Assembly (NCBI RefSeq): GCF_947490415.1
Contig: NZ_CANLGX010000001.1
Coordinates: 806,001 to 870,000, forward strand
Source of the DNA: an uncultured Eudoraea sp.
Lineage (GTDB): Bacteria; Bacteroidota; Bacteroidia; Flavobacteriales; Flavobacteriaceae
DNA length: 64,000 nucleotides
Direction: 5' to 3'
The position numbers and the translations under genes are program-made. Positions 8,810 through 17,441 of the stretch are shown here, piece by piece (position 1 is the first letter of the stretch; every line of letters begins with the position of its first letter). The notes below the pieces were generated by a model, which saw only the letters and a list, made by a program, of their open reading frames with translations, did no database searches and was not told the origin of the DNA.

Positions 8810-9588
8810 TCTACACAGGAATAAAGGAAAAAGTGGCAATTATAACCGGGGCAGGCATGGGAATAGGTTATGCCATTGCTGAATTATTGCTGAAAAATGG
8901 TGCAAGGGTAGTTCTAAATGAGGTAGATGAAAAGGTGGCAGAGAACACATTGATAAGTCTGAAGAAAAAATTTCCTGATAGTTGTTCCCTTTTTATTGGT
9001 GATGCAGGGGACGTTGAGGTAATTGACGGGCTTGTTCATTTTACATTGGAACAATATGGCAGAATAGATTTTGTTATTCCAAATGCCGGGATTACCTTAT
9101 TTGGTGATTTCTTTAAATTTAAGCCGCAGGAATTCGACAAAGTAATAGGTGTTAATTTGAAAGGCGCTTTTTTTCTCGTGCAAAAAACCGGAGAAATTAT
9201 GAAAAAACAAGGTGATGGGGGGCGGGTCATTTTGATGTCCTCCATTACGGGAATCAAAGGATACCCCAATTTAACAGCCTATTCCATGACTAAAGCAGCC
9301 TTGCAAATGATGGCCAAAAGCCTGGTGCTTGCCCTGGCGCCTCATGAAATAACTGTAAATGCCATTGCTCCCGGGGCAACCCTTACAGAACGCACAAAAG
9401 AAGAAGAGCCTGACTATGCGGGAACATGGGGTAAACTTATCCCTAGAGGTATTGTTGGAAAGCCAAATGACGTGGCAGAAGCCTGTCTTTTTCTGCTTTC
9501 TGATGGGGCGGCGCATATAAATGGTCAAACCTTGGTTGTAGATGGTGGCTGGACAGCAATTGGCCGCTATCCCGAAGATCTGGAGTAG
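8806..9588 (+). CDS. SDR family NAD(P)-dependent oxidoreductase
   Basis: Classical short-chain dehydrogenase, 260 aa. The Rossmann nucleotide site is ITGAGMGIGYAIAE at about residues 14-27, the NAG motif is in VIPNAGIT, the catalytic Ser is in MSSITG, and the Tyr/Lys pair is in YSMTKAA near residue 157. The C-terminal DGG is also typical. It overlaps the lactonase gene by 4 nt. With its neighbours it could be the sugar 1-dehydrogenase or the 2-keto-3-deoxy-acid dehydrogenase of an oxidative deoxy-sugar route; sequence alone does not decide which. No sugar-acid dehydratase or aldolase gene is present in the window, so the pathway is incomplete here. Confidence 0.9.
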   Translation: MIYTGIKEKVAIITGAGMGIGYAIAELLLKNGARVVLNEVDEKVAENTLISLKKKFPDSCSLFIGDAGDVEVIDGLVHFTLEQYGRIDFVIPNAGITLFGDFFKFKPQEFDKVIGVNLKGAFFLVQKTGEIMKKQGDGGRVILMSSITGIKGYPNLTAYSMTKAALQMMAKSLVLALAPHEITVNAIAPGATLTERTKEEEPDYAGTWGKLIPRGIVGKPNDVAEACLFLLSDGAAHINGQTLVVDGGWTAIGRYPEDLE

Positions 9589-9677
9589 TTTATGCTATAA
9601 TGCCAAAAAAATGTTTCTTTCACTTCTCATTCATTTCTATTATTTTAAATTAGTGGCTTCTTAAAAAACACCTTTTT

Positions 9678-11321
9678 ATGTCAAGTAAATATAGTACATG
9701 GTATCATCCCTACAAACCAGATACAAAATATAAAAAAAGAGCAGCTTATTTTAGTATGGAATTTGGTATTCATCAGGCGCTTAAAATCTATTCCGGAGGC
9801 CTCGGTTATCTTGCGGGATCTCATATGATTTCAGCAATGGAATTGAAGCAGAATATGATAGGAATAGGAATGCTTTGGAAATACGGGTATTATGACCAGG
9901 GCCGAAACACCGATCAGACCTTACAAACCAGTTTTATTGAAAAGCACTATAATTTCCTTGAAGACTCCGGAATAGAAGTAGAGGTAAAAATTCACGATAA
10001 CCCATCCGTTAAAGTTCGGGCCTACGTTCTTAAACCGGAAGTGTTTGGCTCCGTGCCAATCTATCTGCTTACCACAGATGTTCCGGGTAATGATCATTTG
10101 TCTAAAACCATTACAGACCATTTATATGACAATAATACATTAACACGTATCTCCCAAAATATTGTGCTTGGTATTGGAGGCGCCAAGGTTGTTCAGGAAT
10201 TAGGTGGGGCAGACATATATCATTTAAATGAAGGGCATGCGCTGCCCGCTTTTTATTACCTGCGCAATATTGGAATTACCAAAAGTCAAATGTTCTTTAC
10301 CACACATACTCCTGAAAAGGCTGGTAACATGGAGCGAAATGGCCATCTGCTGAATAGTTGTGGCTTCTTTGGAAAAACACTTACCGACGAAGAATTGCAA
10401 AAAGAAGTGGTTAATGATGATATGCTAAACTATACAGTGGCGGCGCTTAGAATGGCTAAAAGAGCTAATGCTGTTTCCAGGCTCCATGCTGTTGTTGCCA
10501 ACAATATGTGGAATAGTTTTAAAGGGACAAGTAAAATTATTCCGATAACCAATTCCCAAAACCAGCATTTTTGGCAGGATAGTATTCTTGCTAAGGCCTG
10601 GAAAGGTCTTAATGCAAAGGCGTTTAAAAAGCGAAAACTGGAATTAAAAACCCAGCTTTTTGATGTTGTATTAGATCAGACCGGGAAACTTTTTGATCCC
10701 AATATCCTTACTATAGTCTGGGCAAGAAGATTTGCTCAATATAAACGGGCCGACCTGTTATTATATGATCTTGAGCGTTTTGAAAAACTTGTCTCTTCGG
10801 TGAACTATCCGGTTCAGGTTATTTGGGCAGGGAAACCATATCCTACCGATTATTATTCTATAGACATGTTTAATCACCTTGTTAATTATACAAAATTTAA
10901 ACCGAATATGGCGGTCCTTATTGGATATGAAATGGAGCTTTCCCGTAAGCTTAAAAAAGGTTCTGATGTATGGTTGAATACCCCAAGAATTACCCGGGAA
11001 GCTTCTGGTACAAGTGGGATGACTGCTGCCATGAATGGCTCTTTAAACTTAACAATTAACGATGGCTGGGTCCCGGAGTTTGCTGTAGATGGTGTGAATT
11101 CGTTTGTTCTTCCCGAAGCAGATTATAGATCCCCTGCCTGGGAACAGGATAAATTTGACAGTGATAATCTCTATAATACTTTGGAAAAGCGTGTTCTTCC
11201 GACGTTTTATGAGGATCCAAAGAAATGGCAGGAAATGGTTTTTAAAGGAATTGATGGGGTTGTGCCGGCCTTTACAAGCCGCAGAATGGCTGATGAGTAT
11301 TATAATGTTCTTTATAAATAG
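9678..11321 (+). CDS. glgP: GT35 alpha-glucan phosphorylase family protein with atypical PLP site
   Basis: Short-type glycogen/alpha-glucan phosphorylase homologue, 547 aa. Recognisable segments: AYFSMEFGIHQALKIYSGGLGYLAG near the N-terminus, HLNEGHALPAFYY, FFTTHTPEKAGN, VIWAGKPYP, and EASGTSGMTAAMNGS. In characterised phosphorylases the last motif reads EASGT(G/S)xMK and its Lys binds pyridoxal phosphate as a Schiff base. Here the codon at that position is ACT (Thr). Everything else around it is well kept, so this is not general decay. The expected role is phosphorolysis of glycogen or maltodextrin to glucose-1-phosphate, but cofactor use is uncertain. It stands alone between the sugar-acid genes and a fructosamine-kinase-family gene 35 nt downstream. 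Confidence 0.85.
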   Translation: MSSKYSTWYHPYKPDTKYKKRAAYFSMEFGIHQALKIYSGGLGYLAGSHMISAMELKQNMIGIGMLWKYGYYDQGRNTDQTLQTSFIEKHYNFLEDSGIEVEVKIHDNPSVKVRAYVLKPEVFGSVPIYLLTTDVPGNDHLSKTITDHLYDNNTLTRISQNIVLGIGGAKVVQELGGADIYHLNEGHALPAFYYLRNIGITKSQMFFTTHTPEKAGNMERNGHLLNSCGFFGKTLTDEELQKEVVNDDMLNYTVAALRMAKRANAVSRLHAVVANNMWNSFKGTSKIIPITNSQNQHFWQDSILAKAWKGLNAKAFKKRKLELKTQLFDVVLDQTGKLFDPNILTIVWARRFAQYKRADLLLYDLERFEKLVSSVNYPVQVIWAGKPYPTDYYSIDMFNHLVNYTKFKPNMAVLIGYEMELSRKLKKGSDVWLNTPRITREASGTSGMTAAMNGSLNLTINDGWVPEFAVDGVNSFVLPEADYRSPAWEQDKFDSDNLYNTLEKRVLPTFYEDPKKWQEMVFKGIDGVVPAFTSRRMADEYYNVLYK

Positions 11322-11356
11322 AAGAAAATGCCCGTGAGTCTTTTTAAGTAAGAAAA

Positions 11357-12217
11357 ATGAAAGCCGAGATTAAAGATTTTATAGGCACGCTCATTGGAAC
11401 CAAAATTAAAAACTGTGTACCTGTATCCGGCGGAGATATTTCCAGGGCATATGTGCTATATACAGATTCTGATCGCATTTTTTGCAAATTAAATAATTCT
11501 TCCGCAGCGAAGTCTATGTTTGAAGCAGAAGAAGAAGGTTTGAAGGCTATTGACAAAACTAAAACTGTAAAAACCCCCATCGTTTACGCTGTTAATGCTT
11601 TGGAAAAAGGGGCTTGTTTGTTAATGGAGTACGTGGCCTCCAAAAACCCGGAATCAAAGGATTTGGAAATGTTTGGTGTTCAACTTGCTGTAATGCATCA
11701 AACAAGTTCCGATTTTTATGGCTGGGATAATCCAAATTTTATCGGGAATTTACTGCAGTCCAACCACAAACATCCCAATTGGGTTTCTTTTTACGTAAAA
11801 GAACGTTTAGACTCTCAACTTCAAACTGCTGTTCGTCGCGGATTTTTAACAAAAGAAGAGGTTCCGAGCATTGATAAACTTCAATCTGTTATTAGCTCTT
11901 ATTGTACAGGTATTAAACCATCTTTGTTGCATGGCGATTTATGGAGCGGTAATTACTTAATCTCCGAAAATGGCGAGCCTTATCTTATAGATCCGGCTGT
12001 ATATTTTGGCCATAGTGAAATAGACTTGTCCATGTCCCGCCTTTTTGGTGGTTTTAGCTCTTCTTTTTACGCTGCTTATTTTGAAATTAATCCATCACAA
12101 CCAGGTGAGTCTGATCGTATGGCAATCTATCAGCTTTATTATTTGCTAGTTCACCTCAACATCTTTGGAAAGTCTTATTACAAATCAGTAAAAGAAATCC
12201 TGCAAGTGCATTTCTGA
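11357..12217 (+). CDS. Fructosamine kinase family protein
   Basis: Protein of 286 aa with the aminoglycoside-phosphotransferase/FN3K kinase fold. The catalytic loop is LLHGDLWSGNYL (Brenner-type HGDxxxxN) and the metal-binding segment is YLIDPAVYFGHSEIDL. CKLNNSSAAK holds the probable ATP-binding Lys, and the hinge region LMEYVASK is also visible. Members phosphorylate ketosamines on glycated proteins or small glycated amines, leading to deglycation. It starts 35 nt after the phosphorylase gene and could share its transcript. No signal peptide is seen, so cytoplasmic. The exact acceptor cannot be read from sequence. Confidence 0.9.
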   Translation: MKAEIKDFIGTLIGTKIKNCVPVSGGDISRAYVLYTDSDRIFCKLNNSSAAKSMFEAEEEGLKAIDKTKTVKTPIVYAVNALEKGACLLMEYVASKNPESKDLEMFGVQLAVMHQTSSDFYGWDNPNFIGNLLQSNHKHPNWVSFYVKERLDSQLQTAVRRGFLTKEEVPSIDKLQSVISSYCTGIKPSLLHGDLWSGNYLISENGEPYLIDPAVYFGHSEIDLSMSRLFGGFSSSFYAAYFEINPSQPGESDRMAIYQLYYLLVHLNIFGKSYYKSVKEILQVHF

Positions 12218-12302
12218 TAAAATCTGTATTGGCTTATGTGAAAATATCGCTAGCTAAATTTAGATTCTTTTAATACTTTTAAAAACAACTAAGTTTAGCA
12301 GA

Positions 12303-14411
12303 ATGTTTTTAAGGAAATCCTATTGTATTGTCTTTTTTATAGCCCTCTTTGTTTCTGGTTGTCAAAATTCAGAAGAGCCTGTTAAGGAGAAATCAACATA
12401 CACTACCTGGTCTTCTTATTTAGGTGGTCCTGACAGAAATCACTTTTCCACTCTTTCCCAAATAACGAAAGAAAATGTAGATCGCCTGAAAATTGCCTGG
12501 CGATACGAGGCCCCGGATTATGGACAAATGCAAATGAATCCTATAGTTGTAGACACCATTTTATATGGCGTTACGGCGGCTCTAAGGGTAGTTGCCCTCC
12601 AGGCTGAAACCGGTAAAGAAATCTGGCGATATGGTGATTCTTTGCAAATATGGCATTCAACCAGCAGGGGTGTTTCTTATTGGGAGGAGGGGGAAGATAA
12701 ACGAATTCTGTTCACAAAAGGGCCTGAATTATTTGCACTGAATGCCATCACCGGAAAACCCATTACCGAGTTTGGAGTTAATGGCAAGGTTGATATGCAT
12801 ATAGGCATGTCAGAAACGGCAAAAGATAAGTTTGTTATATCAAATACCCCCGGGACTATTTTTGAAGACCTTATTATTATGCCACTAAGGGTTTCTGAGG
12901 ATGTGGGCGCTGCGCCAGGGAACATTATGGCTTTTAATATTAAAACAGGAAACCTTGAATGGGTTTTTCATACCATTCCTCTCTCGGGGGAGGCGGGCAA
13001 CGAAACCTGGGAGGATAAAAACCCTTTGGTTGGAGCGGCAAACAATTGGGCCGGGATGGCGGTTGATGAAGCCAGGGGTATTATTTACGTGCCTACAGGT
13101 TCTGCAGCTCCGGATTTTTATGGAGGCATCCGAAAAGGAAGTAATTTATTTGCCAATTGCCTGCTGGCGTTGGATGCAAAAACAGGCAGGCGACTATGGC
13201 ATTTTCAATTCACACATCACGATATTTGGGATCGGGACCCGCCGGCGCCTCCTAATTTAATTACTATTACCAGAAATGGTAAAAAAATACCGGCCGTGGC
13301 CCAGGTTACAAAACAGGGCTATGTATATGTTTTTCACAGAGAAACCGGTGATCCCTTGTTTGATATCGATGAAGTGCCTGTCCCCGCCTCCTCCCTAAAA
13401 GGGGAAAGGTCCTGGGAAACACAGCCATTTCCGGTTTCGCCTAAGCCCTTTGCGCGTCAGTCTTCAGAGTTGACAGAAAATGATGTCAACCCTTATTCCA
13501 AAAACCAGGATTCACTTAAAGCTATTCTCAATAACGCGGATAAGCGTATTTATGCCCCGCCCAGCCTCAAGCCGGTTTTGCTTTTCCCGGGATATGATGG
13601 TGCGGCCGAATGGGGAGGTGCTTCGGCAGATCCGGAAGATGGAATATTATATGTTAATTCCAATGAGATGCCCTGGATAATGGAAATGGAAGAAAACAAA
13701 CCTGCTCCCGAAGATCTTCCCTATGGAGAAAGTGTTTATCAAAAATACTGTGCTGTTTGTCACCAAAAAGACAGGGGTGGTATGGCTGCTAGCGGATTTC
13801 CCTCTTTGATAAATATTGGTGATAAATTAAGTAAAGAAGAATTGCTTAATCAAATTAAACTTGGAAAAGGTATGATGATCGGTTTTCCGCAGCTAACATC
13901 AATCGAAAAAGAAGGTCTTATTAGTTTCCTGATGGACGAGGATGATAAAAAAGAAGTAGGGTCCAACCTTCCTGCATCGGAAGACATTCCATATAAACAT
14001 AAGGGGTACAATAAGTTTTTGACAAGTGATGGCCTTCCGGCTATTTCACCTCCATGGGGAACCCTCCATGCAATTGATCTCAATTCAGGGGAATTTATCT
14101 GGTCTGTACCTTTCGGGGATACTCCCGAATTAAAAGAACAGGGATACCCAACAACCGGAACAGAAAATTATGGGGGTGCCGTGGTTACAGAAAATGGTCT
14201 GTTATTTATAGGTGCTACAAAAGATGGTTACTTCAGGGTGTTCGACAAACACAACGGAAAGGTTCTTTGGGAATTTAAATTGCCTGCTGCGGCTTTTGCA
14301 ACACCGGCAATGTATCAGGTTAATGGGAAACAGTATATTGCTATTGCCTGTGGAGGTGAAAAGTTGGGGACAGAGAAAGGGAATCAGATAGTGGCGTTTT
14401 CTTTAGAATAG
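12303..14411 (+). CDS. PQQ-dependent dehydrogenase lipoprotein with inserted cytochrome c domain
   Basis: Quinoprotein dehydrogenase related to glucose/alcohol dehydrogenases, 702 aa. A lipoprotein signal ends in FVSGC (Cys20), so the enzyme is probably anchored to a membrane facing the periplasm. Propeller blades show repeated tryptophan-docking strands such as TGKEIWRYGDS, TGRRLWHFQF and NGKVLWEFKL. A c-type haem domain, CAVCH at 483-487 within about residues 468-545, is inserted before the last blades, and GMMIGFPQL offers a Met ligand. Electrons from sugar or alcohol oxidation would pass from PQQ to haem and then to the respiratory chain. No PQQ biosynthesis genes are in the window, so the cofactor may come from elsewhere in the genome or the environment. 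The substrate is unknown. Confidence 0.9.
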   Translation: MFLRKSYCIVFFIALFVSGCQNSEEPVKEKSTYTTWSSYLGGPDRNHFSTLSQITKENVDRLKIAWRYEAPDYGQMQMNPIVVDTILYGVTAALRVVALQAETGKEIWRYGDSLQIWHSTSRGVSYWEEGEDKRILFTKGPELFALNAITGKPITEFGVNGKVDMHIGMSETAKDKFVISNTPGTIFEDLIIMPLRVSEDVGAAPGNIMAFNIKTGNLEWVFHTIPLSGEAGNETWEDKNPLVGAANNWAGMAVDEARGIIYVPTGSAAPDFYGGIRKGSNLFANCLLALDAKTGRRLWHFQFTHHDIWDRDPPAPPNLITITRNGKKIPAVAQVTKQGYVYVFHRETGDPLFDIDEVPVPASSLKGERSWETQPFPVSPKPFARQSSELTENDVNPYSKNQDSLKAILNNADKRIYAPPSLKPVLLFPGYDGAAEWGGASADPEDGILYVNSNEMPWIMEMEENKPAPEDLPYGESVYQKYCAVCHQKDRGGMAASGFPSLINIGDKLSKEELLNQIKLGKGMMIGFPQLTSIEKEGLISFLMDEDDKKEVGSNLPASEDIPYKHKGYNKFLTSDGLPAISPPWGTLHAIDLNSGEFIWSVPFGDTPELKEQGYPTTGTENYGGAVVTENGLLFIGATKDGYFRVFDKHNGKVLWEFKLPAAAFATPAMYQVNGKQYIAIACGGEKLGTEKGNQIVAFSLE

Positions 14412-14554
14412 TGTGGCCCATTTTTAAAAAGCCACCATTAATATCGCCTGAATTAAATTTAAGTGGCTTGGCTTATAAATATATAAAAAGTGTGCTATTT
14501 TTAAACCTCCGGAATTATAGCTTTCTTTAATTCTTTGTGTAAAACGAACTGAAT

Positions 14555-15616
14555 ATGGAAAAAATTAAAATCCTTGTTGTGGGTTGTGGAAATATGGGTA
14601 CCAGCCATGCCCGTGCATACCACAAATTACCGGGTTTTGAAATTGTCGGATTGGTTAGCAGAAAACCCCAAAGCCGTGAGCGGCTTTCTGATGAATTGGG
14701 TGGCTTGCCTAAATTTGGTGATTTTAAAAAGGCTTTGGCCACTACCAAACCCGATGCTGTAGCCATAAGTACTTATCCCGACACCCACGCAGCCTATGTT
14801 AGAGAAAGTCTGATGGCGGGGGCTCATGTTTTTGTTGAAAAACCCATAGCCTTAACCGTTGAGGAGGCAGAAGAACTTGTTGAATTAGCTAAAACAAAAA
14901 AGAAAAAATTAGTTGTTGGTTATATTTTAAGGGTTCACCCAGCCTGGACAAAATTTGTGGAAACTGCACAAACCCTTGGTAAACCACTTGTAATGCGAAT
15001 GAACCTTAATCAACAAAGTTCTGAAGAGCAGTGGTATACGCATAAACAACTAATGCAGTCGATGTCGCCAATTGTTGATTGCGGGGTGCATTATGTTGAT
15101 ATTATGTGTTTAATGACAGGGGCGCAACCCGTAAGCGTAAGCGCTATTGGAGCCCGGTTAACCGAAGAGATAGATACTGATATGTATAATTACGGGCAGT
15201 TGCAGGTGCGTTTTAATGATGGTTCTGTTGGTTGGTATGAGGCCGGTTGGGGCCCTATGATTAGTGAAACGGCTTTTTTTGTAAAGGATGTAATTGGGCC
15301 CAAAGGCTCCGTTTCTATTGCGGATGAAAAAAAGGGAGATTCAGATGATATTGAAGGGCATACCAAAACGGGGGGGCTGATTTTACATTTTAGTGAGCTG
15401 GATGAAAATGGAAAATTTATTAAAAAAGATAGGTTGCTTAGTACTGAAGATGAACCGGATCACGATGGGCTTTGTTTATTAGAGCAGGAATATTTCTTAA
15501 AATCTATTCAAAGAGATCTTGACCTGACCAATCATTTATCCGATGCTGTTAATAGCTTAAAAATTGTTCTTGCGGCTGATAAATCTTTTAGAACTGGCGA
15601 AACAGTTCATCTATAA
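14555..15616 (+). CDS. Gfo/Idh/MocA family oxidoreductase
   Basis: NAD(P)-dependent sugar or cyclitol oxidoreductase, 353 aa. The N-terminal Rossmann segment is ILVVGCGNMGTSHARAYH (residues ~5-22), followed by the family signature HVFVEKPIAL at about residue 92. The C-terminal alpha/beta domain includes the ASP-type stretch DCGVHYVDIM, whose His is the likely catalytic residue. There is no export signal. Members oxidise hydroxyls on myo-inositol, glucose-type sugars or nucleotide sugars; the substrate here cannot be deduced. It sits downstream of the PQQ enzyme with a 143-bp gap and ends convergently 22 nt from the GNAT gene. Confidence 0.9.
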   Translation: MEKIKILVVGCGNMGTSHARAYHKLPGFEIVGLVSRKPQSRERLSDELGGLPKFGDFKKALATTKPDAVAISTYPDTHAAYVRESLMAGAHVFVEKPIALTVEEAEELVELAKTKKKKLVVGYILRVHPAWTKFVETAQTLGKPLVMRMNLNQQSSEEQWYTHKQLMQSMSPIVDCGVHYVDIMCLMTGAQPVSVSAIGARLTEEIDTDMYNYGQLQVRFNDGSVGWYEAGWGPMISETAFFVKDVIGPKGSVSIADEKKGDSDDIEGHTKTGGLILHFSELDENGKFIKKDRLLSTEDEPDHDGLCLLEQEYFLKSIQRDLDLTNHLSDAVNSLKIVLAADKSFRTGETVHL

Positions 15617-15638
15617 GACTGTTTATTTAGAAATTAAG

Positions 15639-16079
15639 CTATTCTTTTACCATAAGAATATGCGGAATATCATCTTCTAAATACGTTTCTCCAACAGCTA
15701 TAAAGCCTAATTCGCTATAGAATTTCTGCAAATAGGTCTGTGCCGAAAGATAAATTGTGGTCTCTTTAAAATTATCCTTAATGGCATCAATTGAAGCCAG
15801 CATTATTTCTTTTCCATACCCTCCTTGCCTTTCTGATTTCCTAACTACCACGCGCCCTATACTGGCGTGCTCCATATAATCCCCCGGTCTGAAAATTCGG
15901 GTGTAAGCTATTATTTTATTATTCTTTGATCCTATAACATGCAAAGCCTTGACGTCTTTTCCGTCCATGTCCTGATATACACAATCCTGCTCCACCACAA
16001 AAACCTCAGTCCGCAATTGAAGAATCTGATATAATTCCAGTTTACTTAGTTCTTGAAAAGATTTTGTGTTGATATTCAT
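15639..16079 (-). CDS. ElaA-type GNAT family N-acetyltransferase
   Basis: Acyl-CoA N-acyltransferase of 146 aa, close in layout to ElaA: LRTEVFVVEQDCVYQDMDGKD near residues 22-42, the acetyl-CoA pyrophosphate loop RKSERQGGYGKEIM around residue 85, and the late FYSELGFIAVGE strand. The natural substrate of this group is not established. It is the last gene of a three-gene minus-strand operon (rpiB, CDF transporter, GNAT), 3 nt after the CDF stop. It ends convergently with the Gfo/Idh/MocA gene and no strong hairpin separates them. Confidence 0.88.
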   Translation of the reverse strand: MNINTKSFQELSKLELYQILQLRTEVFVVEQDCVYQDMDGKDVKALHVIGSKNNKIIAYTRIFRPGDYMEHASIGRVVVRKSERQGGYGKEIMLASIDAIKDNFKETTIYLSAQTYLQKFYSELGFIAVGETYLEDDIPHILMVKE

Positions 16080-16082
16080 TAG

Positions 16083-17000
16083 TTAATCCTGTACAATAAC
16101 TTTTTTGCTATCGCATTTTCCATATTCGGGCTGTATGTTCAAATGGCTTATACCAAATTTATGATAGACTTCTTCTTCTATTTTTTCCAATATCAGATCA
16201 AATTCTGAAAGGTTTATATCTTCATCAAAATCGATGTGTGCTTCCAGGTGTACCTCATCTTCATTTAGTTGCCAGACATGTACATGGTGTACATTTTTTA
16301 CAGGTCGTATTTTGGTAATAGCAGATACTATTTGTTGAACCTCTATCGTGTTCGGGGTAAAAAGCATTAAAACTCTGGTAGATGTCTTTAACAGATCATA
16401 CCCCATATAAATAAGGTATAGCGCAATTAATATGGTTAAGATCGGATCTACCCAATAAAACTCGTAAAACTTCATCAATATGCCCCCAATAAGCACTGCA
16501 ACAGACGCCATCATATCTGTAAATAAATGGAGGTATGCAGATTTCATATTCATATTTACTTTAGCATCCTTCTTAATTAAAAGAACACTAAATCCATTGG
16601 CTAAAATCCCTAATAGTGATAACCAGATAACTAAATTCGATTCAATCTCAACCGGATTTACAAATCGTTCAACAGCCTCTTTGATTAATATTATAGCGAC
16701 TATTATCAAGGTTGAAGAATTAACAAAAGCAGCAATTATTTCCGCCCTCTTATATCCAAAGGTCTTTCTAACAGAGGCTTTCTTTTTTGATAATAAAGTA
16801 GCTACATAACTTATAATCAGGGAGACGACGTCGCTAAAATTGTGGAGGGCGTCTGATAATAAAGAGAGACTGCCAGAAATTATTCCGCCAATTGCCTGGG
16901 CAACGGTTATTAAGATATTCAGGAATATTGTAATAATAAGATTCCTTCCTTTTAAATCCTTATGAGAATGGGAATGATTATGAGAATGGGAATGGCTCAT
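16083..17000 (-). CDS. Cation diffusion facilitator (CDF) family metal exporter
   Basis: Proton-coupled divalent metal exporter (Zn/Co/Cd type), 305 aa with six predicted membrane helices. The N-terminus is a histidine-rich stretch (SHSHSHNHSHSH), a common metal-binding tail. Helix II carries SDALHNFSD and helix V carries HLFTDMMASV; these form the HxxxD/DxxxD transport site. The cytoplasmic C-terminal ferredoxin-like domain (residues ~210-300) has the metal-sensing stretch HHVHVWQLNEDEVHLEAHID. It starts 9 nt after the rpiB stop and is followed by the GNAT gene after 3 nt. Confidence 0.93.
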   Translation of the reverse strand: MSHSHSHNHSHSHKDLKGRNLIITIFLNILITVAQAIGGIISGSLSLLSDALHNFSDVVSLIISYVATLLSKKKASVRKTFGYKRAEIIAAFVNSSTLIIVAIILIKEAVERFVNPVEIESNLVIWLSLLGILANGFSVLLIKKDAKVNMNMKSAYLHLFTDMMASVAVLIGGILMKFYEFYWVDPILTILIALYLIYMGYDLLKTSTRVLMLFTPNTIEVQQIVSAITKIRPVKNVHHVHVWQLNEDEVHLEAHIDFDEDINLSEFDLILEKIEEEVYHKFGISHLNIQPEYGKCDSKKVIVQD

Positions 17001-17009
17001 TTAATTACT

Positions 17010-17441
17010 TTAAGAACAGGGAATTTTTTCAATCCTTCGTTCATGTCTCCCTCCTTCAAATTTTGTGTTGAGAAAAGTTTTAACCATTTCTAAAGCCTGA
17101 GTGAGTGAAATAAAACGGGCAGGAAGACTAAGAATGTTTGCATTGTTGTGCTCTCTGGCTAATTCTACTATTTCTTTGTTCCAGCAAAGTGCAGCTCTAA
17201 CTCCCTGATGTTTATTAGCCGTCATACTTGCCCCATTTCCACTACCACAAATAATAATTCCTGAATCTGCATCTCTATTTTCCACGTCAGTTGCAACAGG
17301 ATGTATAAAATCCGGGTAATCTACACTATCAGTACCATCCGTACCGTGATTAATTACTTCTATACTCATCGATTTAAGAAGACCTACTATTGCCAGTTTA
17401 TATTCCGTACCGGCATGATCATTACCAATTGATATTTTCAT
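17010..17441 (-). CDS. rpiB: RpiB/LacA/LacB family sugar-phosphate isomerase
   Basis: Ribose-5-phosphate isomerase B type enzyme, 143 aa, interconverting ribose-5-phosphate and ribulose-5-phosphate (or related 6-phosphates). Seen: GNDHAGTEYK at the N-terminus (Asp/His phosphate-binding segment), CGSGNGASMTANKHQGVRAAL with the catalytic Cys near residue 66, and HNNANILSLPAR near residue 100. It is the first gene of a minus-strand operon with the CDF exporter and a GNAT protein. A perfect -7 element (TAACTTTG) lies 26-33 nt upstream of the ATG, supporting transcription from there. Confidence 0.93.
   Translation of the reverse strand: MKISIGNDHAGTEYKLAIVGLLKSMSIEVINHGTDGTDSVDYPDFIHPVATDVENRDADSGIIICGSGNGASMTANKHQGVRAALCWNKEIVELAREHNNANILSLPARFISLTQALEMVKTFLNTKFEGGRHERRIEKIPCS

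Noticed and set aside
14430-14480. AAGCCAC...GTGGCTT pairing after the PQQ dehydrogenase
   Set aside because: The loop of about 30 nt and absence of a T-tract make a terminator unlikely.
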